A stretch of DNA of 64,000 bases, taken from NCBI GenBank assembly GCA_951213105.1, contig OX578140.1, positions 119,085,653-119,149,652 of the forward strand, in the 5' to 3' direction. The DNA is from Amaurobius ferox. Lineage: Eukaryota; Arthropoda; Arachnida; Araneae; Amaurobiidae. The first letter of the stretch is position 1; the number at the start of each line of letters is the position of its first letter. Of the stretch, positions 1 to 10,142 are shown in pieces. A program made the position numbers and the translations under genes. The notes beneath the pieces are model-generated. The model did not search any database. It was given only the letters and a program-made list of their open reading frames with translations, and was not told where the DNA came from.

Positions 1-190
1 TGTCGAGAGCTGGTTTCGGGCCCTAGGACAGACATTGAACCGGGGACCTCGAACCCCTCCCCTATATGTTTTTATGATTTTTCTACCTCGTGTGGCTGAC
101 ACTCGGGCCCGGGGAAAATTGCCCCCTCTGTCCCCCCCCCCCTCAATGCTCCTGTGTATGTATTACTATGCTGAGTAAAAAGAAACGAAA

Positions 191-280
191 CTGCATCGCC
201 ACCGCTTTTTCAAATCAGCCGCTTTATTGGATCAAACATCGATGGCACGAAACTGATCCAATTAAGCGGTGGCCACTGTA
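191..280. repeat. Short inverted-repeat (MITE-like) segment
   Basis: Two ~28-base arms face each other: the left carries gccaccgctt and ccgctttattggatca, the right carries tgatccaattaagcgg and ends ggccactgta. The right arm read on the minus strand matches the start of the left arm (…ccaccgctt…ggatcag). This resembles the ends of Tigger/pogo MITEs, but no clear TA duplication or family member was seen. Confidence 0.4.
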
Positions 281-288
281 TATTTTAT

Positions 289-1520
289 GTCTTTATTTTA
301 AACTTTATCGGGCTAGCCCATCTTGCCCCCCCTATAGAATGCACTCTTTTAGAGAATAACTCGTTAACAGGAGCAGCTATAAAGTTCAAATTCAGTATCT
401 CGCTGTCCTTTGTGGAAAATTTTAATTCTTTGGACTTTCAACTTTATCGAGCACTCCCGTCTTGGGACCACCACAGGAATGTACTCATTTTGGAAGAATA
501 ATGTGAGAACCGGAGCAGCTAGAAAGTTTAAATTAATTACATTGTTGTTTGTGATATATTTTAATTCTCTGGATTGTTAACTTTATTGGGTTAGCCCATT
601 CTGGGCCAACCATAGGAATGTACAATGCTGGGTAATAACTCGAGAAGCGAATCAGCTAGAAAATCCAAATTTAAAATGCCATTAACTTTTGTGGTATATA
701 GTAATTATTTGTATTTTGAGCCTCATAGGCCTAGTCAGTTTTGCCCCCTCCCCTTCTACAAATGAAGTAATTTTTAAGGAATAACTAGAGAACAGGAGCA
801 CTTAGAAAGTTCAAGTTCAGTATCTCGTCTTTTCTGGTATATTTCAATTATTTGTATTTTCAAACTTATCGGGCAAGCCCGCCATAAGAATATAATCACT
901 TTGGAAGAATAATTCGAGAACAAGAGCATCTAGAAAGTCCAAATTAAGTATATCGCTGCCTTTTGAGGTATATTTTAATTTTTTGGATTAAAATATACCA
1001 TAAAATATACCACAACCTTATAGGGCTTGTCAGTTTTGAGCCCGCCCTAGGAATGCACCCATTTGGATGGAATAACCCTGGAATCAAGCAGCTAGAAAGT
1101 CCAAATTTAGTATGTCGCTATCTTTATTTTGTGAAATACATTAATCCTTTGTATTTTGAGACTTATTGGGTTAACCCGTGTTGGGGTTCTCATACAAAGG
1201 GAATAACTCAAGAACAGGAGAAGCTAGAAAGTTCAAGTTCAGTATCTTGTCTTTTGTGGTATATTTTAATTCTTTGGATTTTCAAGCTTGTCAAGCTAGT
1301 TCGTAATGGACCCGTTATACGAATTTACTCGTTTTGGGGAATAAGTCGAGCATCGTGGTAGCTAGAAAGTCCAAATTTAGTATGTCGTATTATTTGATAT
1401 ATTTTAATTCTTTGCATTATTAAACTTATCGGATTTGCTTGTTACGGGCCCACCATAGGAAAATGCTCATCTCGGTAAAATATCTTGATAACCAAAGTAG
1501 ATACTTATCCAGGCGTAGGA
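289..1520. repeat. Degenerate tandem repeat, period about 140 bp, 8-9 units
   Basis: Units of roughly 125-165 bases repeat head to tail with heavy divergence. Each carries the same landmarks in order: aacttatcgggctagcc, a run of c or gggcc, ataggaatgtactcatttt, ggaataactcgagaacaggagc, agctagaaagtccaaatt, agtatctcgct, and tggtatattttaattctttggatt. Unit starts are near 289, 437, 576, 717, 859, 1010, 1155, 1281 and 1418. No coding sense is visible. It is an old minisatellite, possibly the internal repeat of a decayed element. Confidence 0.75.
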
Positions 1521-2708
1521 ATGTACTTGTTTTTGAAAAATAATGACTAAGCGAAGACTTGTGAATGTGTGCACCGAAAATAGGTGTCCACAAGCTTCAG
1601 TTGTTAGTGAGCAAGGGGCGAATTCCCCCAGTACCAAAAGAAAAAACATTTGTCATTTTTAGAAGTTTGAGGGGAATCATTGTTAACTGTTAGAAACTGC
1701 TATTTGGTGTTAGCTGTATTAAATTAGCTGTTAAACTAATAGTAACCCATCTCTAGTTTTAATGCATCATATATCAGCAAAAAGGAAAACAAATAACAGC
1801 AAATATCTAATCTTTAAATTTTAAACAAAATACAATTCTGTAAAACTTCAACAAAAAATAAAATAACATCATATAATATTTTACAGAACTGTAGATTAAA
1901 ACATAGTAGAGTCCAAAGATCAAAATTCTAGCTGGTAAAAGAAGTCGTTTAAATAAATAATATATAAAAGAAATAAGTTCTCATCAATGATGGCGGAGAT
2001 CCTAATCCAAACACAAATTTTCCCTTCCCCATCAAGTCTTTCCAGTGACTCAAAATAAACATCCGTTCTTGCAAATGACGCAAGCACAAAAGGAATCTAG
2101 TCCTGAAAAATATATTTATAAATACTAATTTTAGAGCAAAAATACTTATACATTTCAAAATTTCAAAACTTTTTACACCAAACATGGAATAAAAGAAAAA
2201 TACCCGGAGTTGGTGCAGCCATGGCCTGCCCTCCATTTAGCAAACATTTTAAGCAAATGAAAAAAAAATATGCATCACCCAAATAAGGGACTTTGGACTT
2301 CAGCGTGGGGGTTTGGCCATTGCAAGGCATTTGCATTAGCACCTGCTTAGCAGATGCATTAGCTGCTCAGTTAACTTATACAATCTGGGTATACTCATGC
2401 AGCTAGTGTGATATGCTCTAAATAAGCACTTCTGCCTATTTTGGGTCTGATGTGAGGAGAAAAAGTGCTTCGACCGCTATGTGGCTACTCTTAAAATAAG
2501 TAATGAATTCAAACTATATACACGGGTGCAATATGCCTTAAATAAATGTGGGGGTTCAGAAAAGATCAATATAAAACCGGAAGAGTAAGTGCAGATAGTG
2601 TGCAAGCAGGCTTCATTGAAAAGTAAAGAAAAGGAACAGAGTAAGTCAGTGAATATAACATGTTAATCGGGAGTCAATGTGGGGTCTTGCTCTTTGTTTG
2701 ATAGCAAT
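1521..2708. other. AT-rich non-coding stretch
   Basis: I see no gene, repeat family or recognisable element here. Short ORFs are chance products of low-complexity sequence. Confidence 0.5.
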
Positions 2709-2710
2709 TA

Positions 2711-3601
2711 CTGTATATAATTGCGAATCAGTCGACCCCCTCCCCCCTACTTTCAGAGAAAAAATCCAAAACTCGCGTATACGTCAATTCCAAAAAAGAG
2801 AGAAATTTTGTTTTTCCATTTTTTTTTTCCAAAAACACTTGAAAACGAAAAAAAAAATATTTGTAGTAATAGAAACTTCATTGGAACCCTTTAAAGTCCG
2901 ATTCCAAATAAGTAGGCCTATGACATATGAGTGTTGTCTCTCATCTGTTTTAGGGGCGCTCGTACTTGTGTGACAAACTCCAGGCATTCTTTTACTCTCA
3001 GCACACAGCGTCCACAAAACGGACGGGAGACCGCGCATTCCTGTGTCTCAAGCGTCCTTAACCCTCAGCGCAATTAAAACAATATCTGGTTTCCTCCCAT
3101 TATTTGGGCTGTTTTTTTCGTTAACCCCGAATCGCACAACCATTAACCCCCAACACAGTTGTTATTAGATACTCTTCAACAAACAAACAAACAAAAAAAA
3201 AACCACTTTCAACTTAAAATCCCGCATTATAGTTTTAAATAATCCGTGCTACAGAATTATTTCTGAAAAGAACCATTTTTTGTCGAAAACGATTGGCCGT
3301 AATCCGAGAAGTGAGTGATAAACATAGAACGAAAATGTATGCATATTTTTTATGACACGATACACTGGTAGTCTGGAGCATCGGGAGGGCAGTGACTTGC
3401 AGGAGAGTTTAGATTAGACTTCGGAGTGTGCGATTGCGTAATTACTACAGCATCGTTTTAGGATCGATTGCCTCGTGAGAAAAAAGAACTTTTAGACTTA
3501 CGATTTTTTTTTTTTTAAACTCCGCGCATAAGTCGACCCCACCACTTTGAAGCGATTTTTTCTTGTAACAAATTTCTCGACTTATATGCAAGTATATACG
3601 G
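2711..3601. mobile_element. Non-autonomous inverted-repeat element flanked by TA
   Basis: The left end reads ctgtatataattgcgaatca then gtcgacccc; the right end reads gtcgacccc... then ctcgacttatatgcaagtat and atacgg. Reverse-complemented, the right end matches the left over ~25 bases, and TA lies at both outer edges (2709-2710, 3602-3603). This is the form of a Tigger/pogo-type MITE. The interior has no transposase. A further 13-base direct repeat, ctctttgtttgat, lies at 2690-2702 and 3604-3616, a few bases outside the left end and directly beside the right TA, which a plain TA duplication does not explain. Confidence 0.6.
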
Positions 3602-3619
3602 TACTCTTTGTTTGATGTT

Positions 3620-4145
3620 AATTTGGGCTAAAAAGTTCTGAAAATGTGAACTCTAAAAATTTTTGCTGTAAAACCAATATTTCCAAATATAATTATTCGA
3701 ACTGGGATTCCCTTACATTCCTCATTTGTGTGAATGCTGTTTACTTAAATGTTTATATCAGAAGTCAAGTCAAAACAGAGTGAGAGTTGGTGATTATGAT
3801 ATGATGGCTCTGGTGAGTGATTTCATTTCACATTTGTGGTAATGATGGGATTAAGCAGGTCATGTCTGGAATTAATATATTTGTTTACCTCAATTAAAAC
3901 TTGTTTTCCAGTTATTATCTTTACTTTCTTATATAAAAGAATATATTGCAGAGAAAGTATTATTTTCAGGAAATACATTCTGATGTAAACAAACATATGC
4001 ACTTATAAAAAATTGAGTTACAGCCGTGAAACTCAGCATGAACACGTATGAGAACGACACATCATGTAGTATTTAAAACAACCAGCGTTCTCACTTACAG
4101 GCAATTGAACTGGATTTTTTGTTTTCACACTGCAAGTTAAATATA
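3620..4145. other. Non-coding flank of a decayed Tc1 element
   Basis: AT-rich sequence without recognisable genes. The left terminus of the following Tc1 relic probably lay here but no inverted repeat could be matched. Confidence 0.4.
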
Positions 4146-4148
4146 AGG

Positions 4149-5060
4149 ATGAATTTGCGACACACTCGATGGTGCTATGAACATTTGCAGAGAGGTAGCA
4201 TTATAGGCCAAAGGGAAGTTGGTCCAACAGAGGTATCAGTCATTACCTTGGTCTGAGCGTTATGATAGTTGTTTGGTGTTAGCAATAGTGCATTAGAAAA
4301 GCACATGAAACTGTTGCAGAGCCTTAGGATGTCCGGGACAGACAACTGTTCAAGAGGATAGTCAGGAGAGGAGCCACATTACGCAAATGGTGTCATTCTC
4401 CGCAATTTGAAAGTAGTTGCCATTTTCCATGCTTCAAGGAATACTATTTGGAGACAACTGGCATAAGGTGGGATTAGGTGTTGACATCCATTAAAGTGCC
4501 TATTACTGACCCCTCAACATAAGCAGAACCGTTTGGATTGGTGCTGAGCTTGATCAGTCTGGAAGTGTCCGATTGGAGGCATGTTGTCTTTAGCGATGAA
4601 TCCCGCTTCTCCCCAGTGCTGATGACTAAGCATACATGTATGGAGGAGGACCGGCTAGCTTACCAATCCAGCATTTGTTGTCAATCAGCACATGGCCACC
4701 ACATGTGGTGTGACAGTTTGGGGAGCCATCTTGCAGGATAGCTGAATAGCCGATCTCCTCTAAATGTGCTTCAAGCCAATCTGATCATCGATGATATTCT
4801 ACAGCAGCTTATGCCGTCAAGCTCACCAGGTTCCATTTGCCAACAAGACAATGCTCGATCACATACTGTACAAATTTCTCCACAATGGCTTTGAGGATTC
4901 AATACCCTCTCATGGTCATCCAGGATCCTAGACTTATCACCAATAGACTATGTCTGGAACATGCTAGAATAGCAATTGCAGTCTTTTCAGAATATCACTC
5001 AATTATCTGACTAGTTGCAAAAGTTGTTTTATAGCAGAATCTTCTGCAGAAGGGCATAAG
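4149..5060 (+). pseudogene. Decayed Tc1-like transposase
   Basis: An ATG at 4149 opens a peptide starting MNLRHTRWCYEHLQRGSIIG, like the DNA-binding N-terminus of Tc1-family transposases. Across several frames follow the catalytic pieces: DWRHVVFSDESRFS near 4570 (first Asp), a QQDNARSHT-like stretch near 4845 (second Asp), and DLSPIDYVWNMLE near 4935, where the family normally has SPIENVW, so the catalytic Glu is replaced by Asp. Many stops and frame changes interrupt it, and no terminal repeats could be matched. It is a dead, old copy, clearly different from the younger Tc1 at 53.5 kb. Confidence 0.7.
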
Positions 5061-6030
5061 CAACTTAATCGACTTTATATTGCACTCAGGGTGGGGAGCA
5101 CTTTCAAGCATCAAAAAAGGTGAGAAAGGTTATTAATTTTTCCAAAAAAGTGACTAAAAGATGACATTTTCCTGTGATCACTCAATGCATATTATTGTAA
5201 TGTAACTTTAATTTTAGCACATTACATTTATTAATTGAAATTGCTACATACCAATTTTAATTATAACTTGATTTTTTATGTCTTGTGAAGTAGATACAGC
5301 AATAGAATATAGAGCTAGAGGTTTACAATGAAAAATATTTTTTTTTGAAAACCTCCTACCAAAATGGGCTGGTTAAGATCAGTTAGAATCCAGGATGAGG
5401 TATGACTTTTATTTTAATTTTCTCAATTTTGCTTAGCTTTGGATAGATTTTGTTTTACATCATTTGGCTTTGGTTGGTTTGTGTCCATTTTTATATTAAC
5501 ATGGATCACACTCAACTTTTCCTAAAGGGGGAAAGAACAAGCAGGAACTCTGATATAAAAAGGTAGGAAAAAAACAGGAATTTTAATTTCCAACTCTACC
5601 CTAGTTAATGTTTTTTTCCCATAAATATAGTGTCGAAATATGCCTGACATGATGATCTGACAGTCATATAGTGTTTTTGCAGAAGCAAAAATCTCATTTT
5701 ATACTACTAAGCAATAAAACTTTGAACTTGGAGCAGAAAAATTTTAAATTTGTAACAAGGAAATTTGAACATTGTATGTTACGTTACATAAATAAAACTT
5801 TTTTGTAGTAGTTTGAAACAAGGCAACGATAATTTTGAAAATTTCTGGAAATAAAGTATCAACATTTTTATCTAATTAAAACAGTACATCACATTTTGAA
5901 ACAGCTTGCAAGAATCGGTCTTGAGAGGGAATCAATATGAAATGGTAGCATCAATCATAATGTCAGACTCAGAAGTTGGAAGCAGCAATGCACAATTTTG
6001 TGATTTTATTAAGCAACATAATTATGTACA
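5061..6030. other. AT-rich non-coding stretch
   Basis: No gene recognised; simple AT-rich sequence between the Tc1 relic and the SINE cluster. Confidence 0.4.
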
Positions 6031-6044
6031 AATTATTACACAAT

Positions 6045-6177
6045 GACCCACATGTTTAACGTGATCGTACTCCGCGTGAACACGGTGGCAGATTTTGGCA
6101 GCGGCTGGAATCGAATCCGGGCCTACCGAGTGCAACTCCAGCACGCTAACCAATGGGCTACCGCGCCCCATTCTTAT
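6045..6177 (-). mobile_element. tRNA-derived SINE, minus strand, 3' truncated
   Basis: Reading the minus strand, gcgcggtagcccattgg begins a tRNA-like head with an A-box (tagcccattggttagcg) and a B-box-like ggattcgattcc. The copy stops inside the body at catgtgggtc. A 13-base direct repeat, attattacacaat, sits at 6032-6044 and 6178-6190 and looks like its target duplication. It faces the plus-strand copy that starts at 6201, making a head-to-head pair around the 13-base inverted word ccattcttatatt/aatataagaatgg. Confidence 0.75.
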
Positions 6178-6200
6178 ATTATTACACAATATAAGAATGG

Positions 6201-6486
6201 GATACGGTAGCCCATTGGTTAGCGTGCTGGAGTTGCACTCGGTAGGCCCGGGTTCGATTCCAGCTACTGCCAAAATCTGCCGCCGTGTTCACGCGGAGTA
6301 CGATCACGTTAAGCATGTGGGTCCGTAAGTCCTTCCGAGAGGTTGGTGGTAGGGGAAGGAGGGTACGGTCCCTGTGGATGCCTCCCCCACTGGGTTCCGG
6401 TCTAAATTGGGTGGCACTTCCCGGCCGTCCAAACAGTTACCTTACACCTTTCTGGTAGGTCAGACGGTCTGGGTCTCAACAACAAC
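6201..6486 (+). mobile_element. tRNA-derived SINE, full length, (CAA)n tail
   Basis: The head has a polymerase III A-box (tagcccattggttagcg, 6209) and a perfect B-box ggttcgattcc (6250). The body runs through a GC-rich segment (ccttccgagaggttggtggt; cctcccccactgggtt) to ctttctggtaggtcagacgg and a caacaacaa tail. The direct repeat acaatataagaatgg flanks it (6186-6200 and 6485-6499), a target-site duplication expected from LINE-driven insertion. Partial copies of the same family occur at 6045, 6660-6760, 15225 and 25884. It is a retroposon and not a working tRNA gene. Confidence 0.88.
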
Positions 6487-6520
6487 AATATAAGAATGGA
6501 ACTTTGTTAGTAATGGTTTT

Positions 6521-6903
6521 GTTAGGTAACTTTGATTTCCTGTAAGTAAAATCACACAAAAAATTAAGCAATGTAATTACGCATAAATTATTCAACACAG
6601 TAAATATATAGGCTATTTAGTCTTTTAGACTTAATGTTTGTTGACGAAGGGGTTCCATTTTTATATTGTTGTTGAAACCCAGACCGTCCGACCTACCAGA
6701 AAGGTGTTATCTTACACCTTTCTGGTAGGTCGGACGGTCTGGGTTTCCACAACAACAATATAAGAATGGAACCCCTTTGTCAACAAACATTAAGTCTAAA
6801 AGACTAAATGGCCTATATATTTGCTGTGTTGAATAATTTATGCGTAATTACATTGCTTAATTTTTTGTGTGATTTTACTTACTGGAAATCAAAGTTACCT
6901 AAC
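6521..6903. repeat. Near-perfect palindrome, arms about 187 bp, spacer 6 bp
   Basis: Arm one (6521-6707) begins gttaggtaactttgatttcc and ends with the SINE 3' end on the minus strand. Arm two (6714-6903) is its reverse complement with only a few mismatches. The centre is where two SINE 3' ends meet (aaggtgt-tatctt-acacctt). Outside the SINE pieces the arms are copies of the same flanking sequence, so this is an inverted duplication and not two independent insertions. Confidence 0.85.
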
Positions 6904-7555
6904 TAGTAGCAAGATTTAGTACTTTCGCAATGTTTATGTAAAAGTGCAAGTAAAAGTGTTTATGTAAAAATCATGATTTTTTTAGTAAAAAGTGCTAAAA
7001 TTTATAACTTTTATGAAAAAGTCATGAATTTTGTGAAAGAGCACTTTTTATGAAACATTTTTATGAAATTAATGATGTTCAAAGAACATTTTTATGAAAT
7101 TTAGGAAGAGCACTGAAATTTGCATATTTAGACAGAGTGCTGAAACCTAAAATGATGCATTTTTGCGCTCCCTGTAAAACATAATGAATTTTAACACTTT
7201 TTTAAAATCGTAAATTTTTTCCCGCTTACATAAAAATAGCAAATTTTAGCACTTCTTCATAAAAACAGATTGTCAGACCAATTTCCTTCACTCTGTTCCA
7301 TGCATTGTCTTATAAACTCCTTCCACATTTTCTCTGATATACCACTAATTGGCAAAAAAGCAAAAACAAGCTTTCAAATGTGGAAAAGTAAGAAAAAGAA
7401 GAAATGAAAGAAAAGTAGGAAAAAGAAGAAACCGTGCAATCTCTGTATTCACCATCATTTTGTTTTTTTATTTAGAAAAAAAAAGAGCAATGACTGTTGA
7501 TTTTCATTTTTCAAGCATAGACTTTTTTTCAAGACTCTTTTCTATGTTTTTAACA
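6904..7555. other. AT-rich low-complexity stretch
   Basis: Repeated words such as tttttatgaaa and agtgctaaaattt give locally repetitive sequence at 6940-7200. No gene or element recognised. Confidence 0.4.
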
Positions 7556-7559
7556 AAAA

Positions 7560-8730
7560 ACTTTATTTCTTCTGATTTAATAGTCTTGCCACCCATCAGC
7601 ATAATGTGAGCAAATTTCCTTCTTTTAAGTTATTTTTTCTAGATCCTTTCTTAGACGATTGGTTTCTTCTACAAACAAATTTTCAGCTGCTTCTTTGATC
7701 TTATTATGTACCTTTTTCTTTTCTTTCAGTTCAAAGCATTCAGCCTCTAAGTTTTTTCAATTTCTCCATTCTTTGGAATTCCTCTTCCATGGCCTTCCCC
7801 TGTTTTTATTTAATTTTTTCTCCTTTTCCTCTTAAATTATCTGTTGCTTTTTGGATTTGTCCATGTAGGTTACATATTATCGATGAGCTTGTAATCCATA
7901 TATAATTAAAGTATCAGTCATTGGCAAAAGATAAGAGGAGTATAAGTACTCTTTCAAAGTATCTTTTTTGGTCTAAACTGCATTTAAATATCTTTCTGTT
8001 ATTACTATCTTATGTTTCACTTAAAGCTCAATTTGACACTTCCTCTATATCAGACATCTCTACATTGCCTATATCAAAATTGCCATGGAGCAGGGTGAGG
8101 GTTGTTTCGACAACTTTCCTAACATTTGAAAATTTGTAATCCCCAGAAGTGTCTCTCGGATATATGTTGATGCCAATAGGTACCAATCTTCCCATTTTCA
8201 CTAACATCTTTTCCAATTGCAGTAATTATTACTCATCAAGTAGAACATCTTCAGGAACATAAAAATGCATTATTTTAGCAAATTAATTAAACCTTCACAA
8301 CTTTGTTTCTAACTCTCACTTGGATTTAAAAATTTGAATGTTTCACTGACAAATCTGACAAACAGGATTTTCCAATAATATGCTTACCAGCACCAATATA
8401 ATGCTTTTATGCCTTGATTAAAAATAGTTTGTCTATATCTGATTGTTTAATTATTTTTTCTTGAACTTCTCCACTAAATACAACTCATTCAAACAAGAGA
8501 AGATTTACTGATAAAAAGACTGCTTCACTGCTTAGACTTGAGAAGTATTTTAATCCCTTTAAAGCTGAATCAAAATGCATTTCATTATAATCTGGAGAAC
8601 ACAAGAAGTTTCATTATAGCTTATGTATTAGAGGTTCTTTTCTTTGAAATGGTTTTGTGAATTTAGTAAGCAGTTTAAGCTGATGTGACTATGAAATTGA
8701 GTTCTACTTTTATAATTGGTTGTAGCATCT
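7560..8730 (-). pseudogene. Unrecognised decayed coding relic
   Basis: Read on the minus strand, several adjoining pieces look protein-like: near 8590-8330 a stretch including YNEMHFDSALKGLKYFSSLS, then SGEVQEKIIKQSDIDKLFLI and KHYIGAGKHIIGKSCLSDLS; near 8216-8030 MGRLVPIGINIYPRDTSGDY; near 7850-7600 a charged, coiled-coil-like part (LEAECFELKEKKKVHNKIKE). Stops and shifts separate them. The order and the mixed composition suggest one decayed gene or retrocopy rather than chance ORFs. I do not recognise the family, and no polyA tail or target repeat was established. Confidence 0.4.
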
Positions 8731-9475
8731 GAAAACTGACATGTGTCTGTAAAATCACCAGTTAACTGCAAAAAATGCCTATTAAAATTTTTATTAATAT
8801 ATAAATCTGCAAAAAAGTGACAAGTGACTAGCCCTCAAAAAGGTAACAAAAGTTGAGAAAGGTGACTCACTCACTACCCTCCACACCGAATATCGGCTTG
8901 TATAGCTACCAGGGGAGGATTTACCACTTACTAAAATACCATCTTCTTGTTGCAACCATTTCTTAAAATAACATTTATTTTGCTTCCAAATTCTAATCAT
9001 TTGCATATCTCCACAAATAATACAAATATGCTGAATTTTGTGACTGCAGATACATTTCTTGTGGGTGCATATATTTTTTTGCAACAGAGTTCCTATCCCC
9101 TATAGAACAATATTTCACCTACTTCAGAATAATGCAATTATTTATTATTTTATGATTATTCTTTTACTATGATTTTCAGAAGAGCATATAAAATATTTAT
9201 TAACATGAACCCATATTATAAATTTTTCATTTTTTAATATTTACGAAGGTGGCTAGTTATAAATTATAGCTAAAATAATGTTTTACACACAATTTTACAG
9301 CAATTATAAATTTGTTACACTTTATAATAGCAATCTATTCAGTATCAGATCATATTGTTTTTTGGTAATCTAACAGTATCGGTTATTTGGTTTCGTAACA
9401 TCCCTAGTGCCAATACACATTTTACTTATTACATTATAAAACTTTACATGGAAACTGCTTATAATAAATAATAAA
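8731..9475. other. AT-rich non-coding stretch
   Basis: No gene or repeat family recognised. Confidence 0.4.
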
Positions 9476-9893
9476 TACAGTAAAACCTGCTTATAGCAAC
9501 ACAGCTGGGGTGCCAATTGAAATGCTCGCTACATCTCTTCTCAGCAACAAAACATACTATAGATATTTATAAATTATGAGATATTATGCAGAAAAACTAT
9601 TTGTATGAATATAATATACCCACAATAATGCAAAATCTCGAAACTTTAATTAATTGAAAAGGAAATTATTTAACCATAATTTTATTAATTAACATTAAGA
9701 TAAGTATATAGATATACACTTATCCCCCGATTTACACGGCACTTGTTTTACACGATTTCGCTTTTACACGGTTTATAAATTAACAGATTTCAAAAAATTG
9801 ATAAAAATGTATATTCCGCTCCATATAAGCCTATACAAAGATGTGATGACATTTTTGAATTTTATTCCTTTGGTAACACTGATGAAAACAACA

Positions 9894-9970
9894 GGGGATT
9901 CCCGGTGTTGTAAAATATATACATTTAGGGGAATCCCCATAATGGGGAATCCCCGTAATAGGGAATCCCC
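9894..9970. repeat. Cluster of four ggggaatcccc palindromes
   Basis: ggggattccc (9894), ggggaatcccc (9928 and 9944) and gggaatcccc (9961) lie within 77 bases. The last three are spaced 16-17 bases apart as a small tandem repeat. Each is self-complementary and fits the NF-kappaB/Rel site consensus GGGRNNYYCC. They lie between the Tigger 5' end and its transposase start, a promoter position. A regulatory role is an inference. Confidence 0.6.
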
Positions 9971-10142
9971 ATATGTATTTCTCAACAGTAAAGCTATCTG
10001 GTTCATGCAAGTACATAGTGCAGAAACATTTTAGCAGCAAAGCTTATATTATTGTGCGTTTGTCTTTTGAACTGGTAAGTTTTCAACATTTACAGTTTTT
10101 CTTCCATCTTTATAGTTTGCGTAAATTTGTTAAGGTTCTATA

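Noticed and set aside
6201..6273. A tRNA gene
   Set aside because: A- and B-boxes are present but the body, CAA tail and target duplication show a SINE, and I could not pair a convincing acceptor stem.
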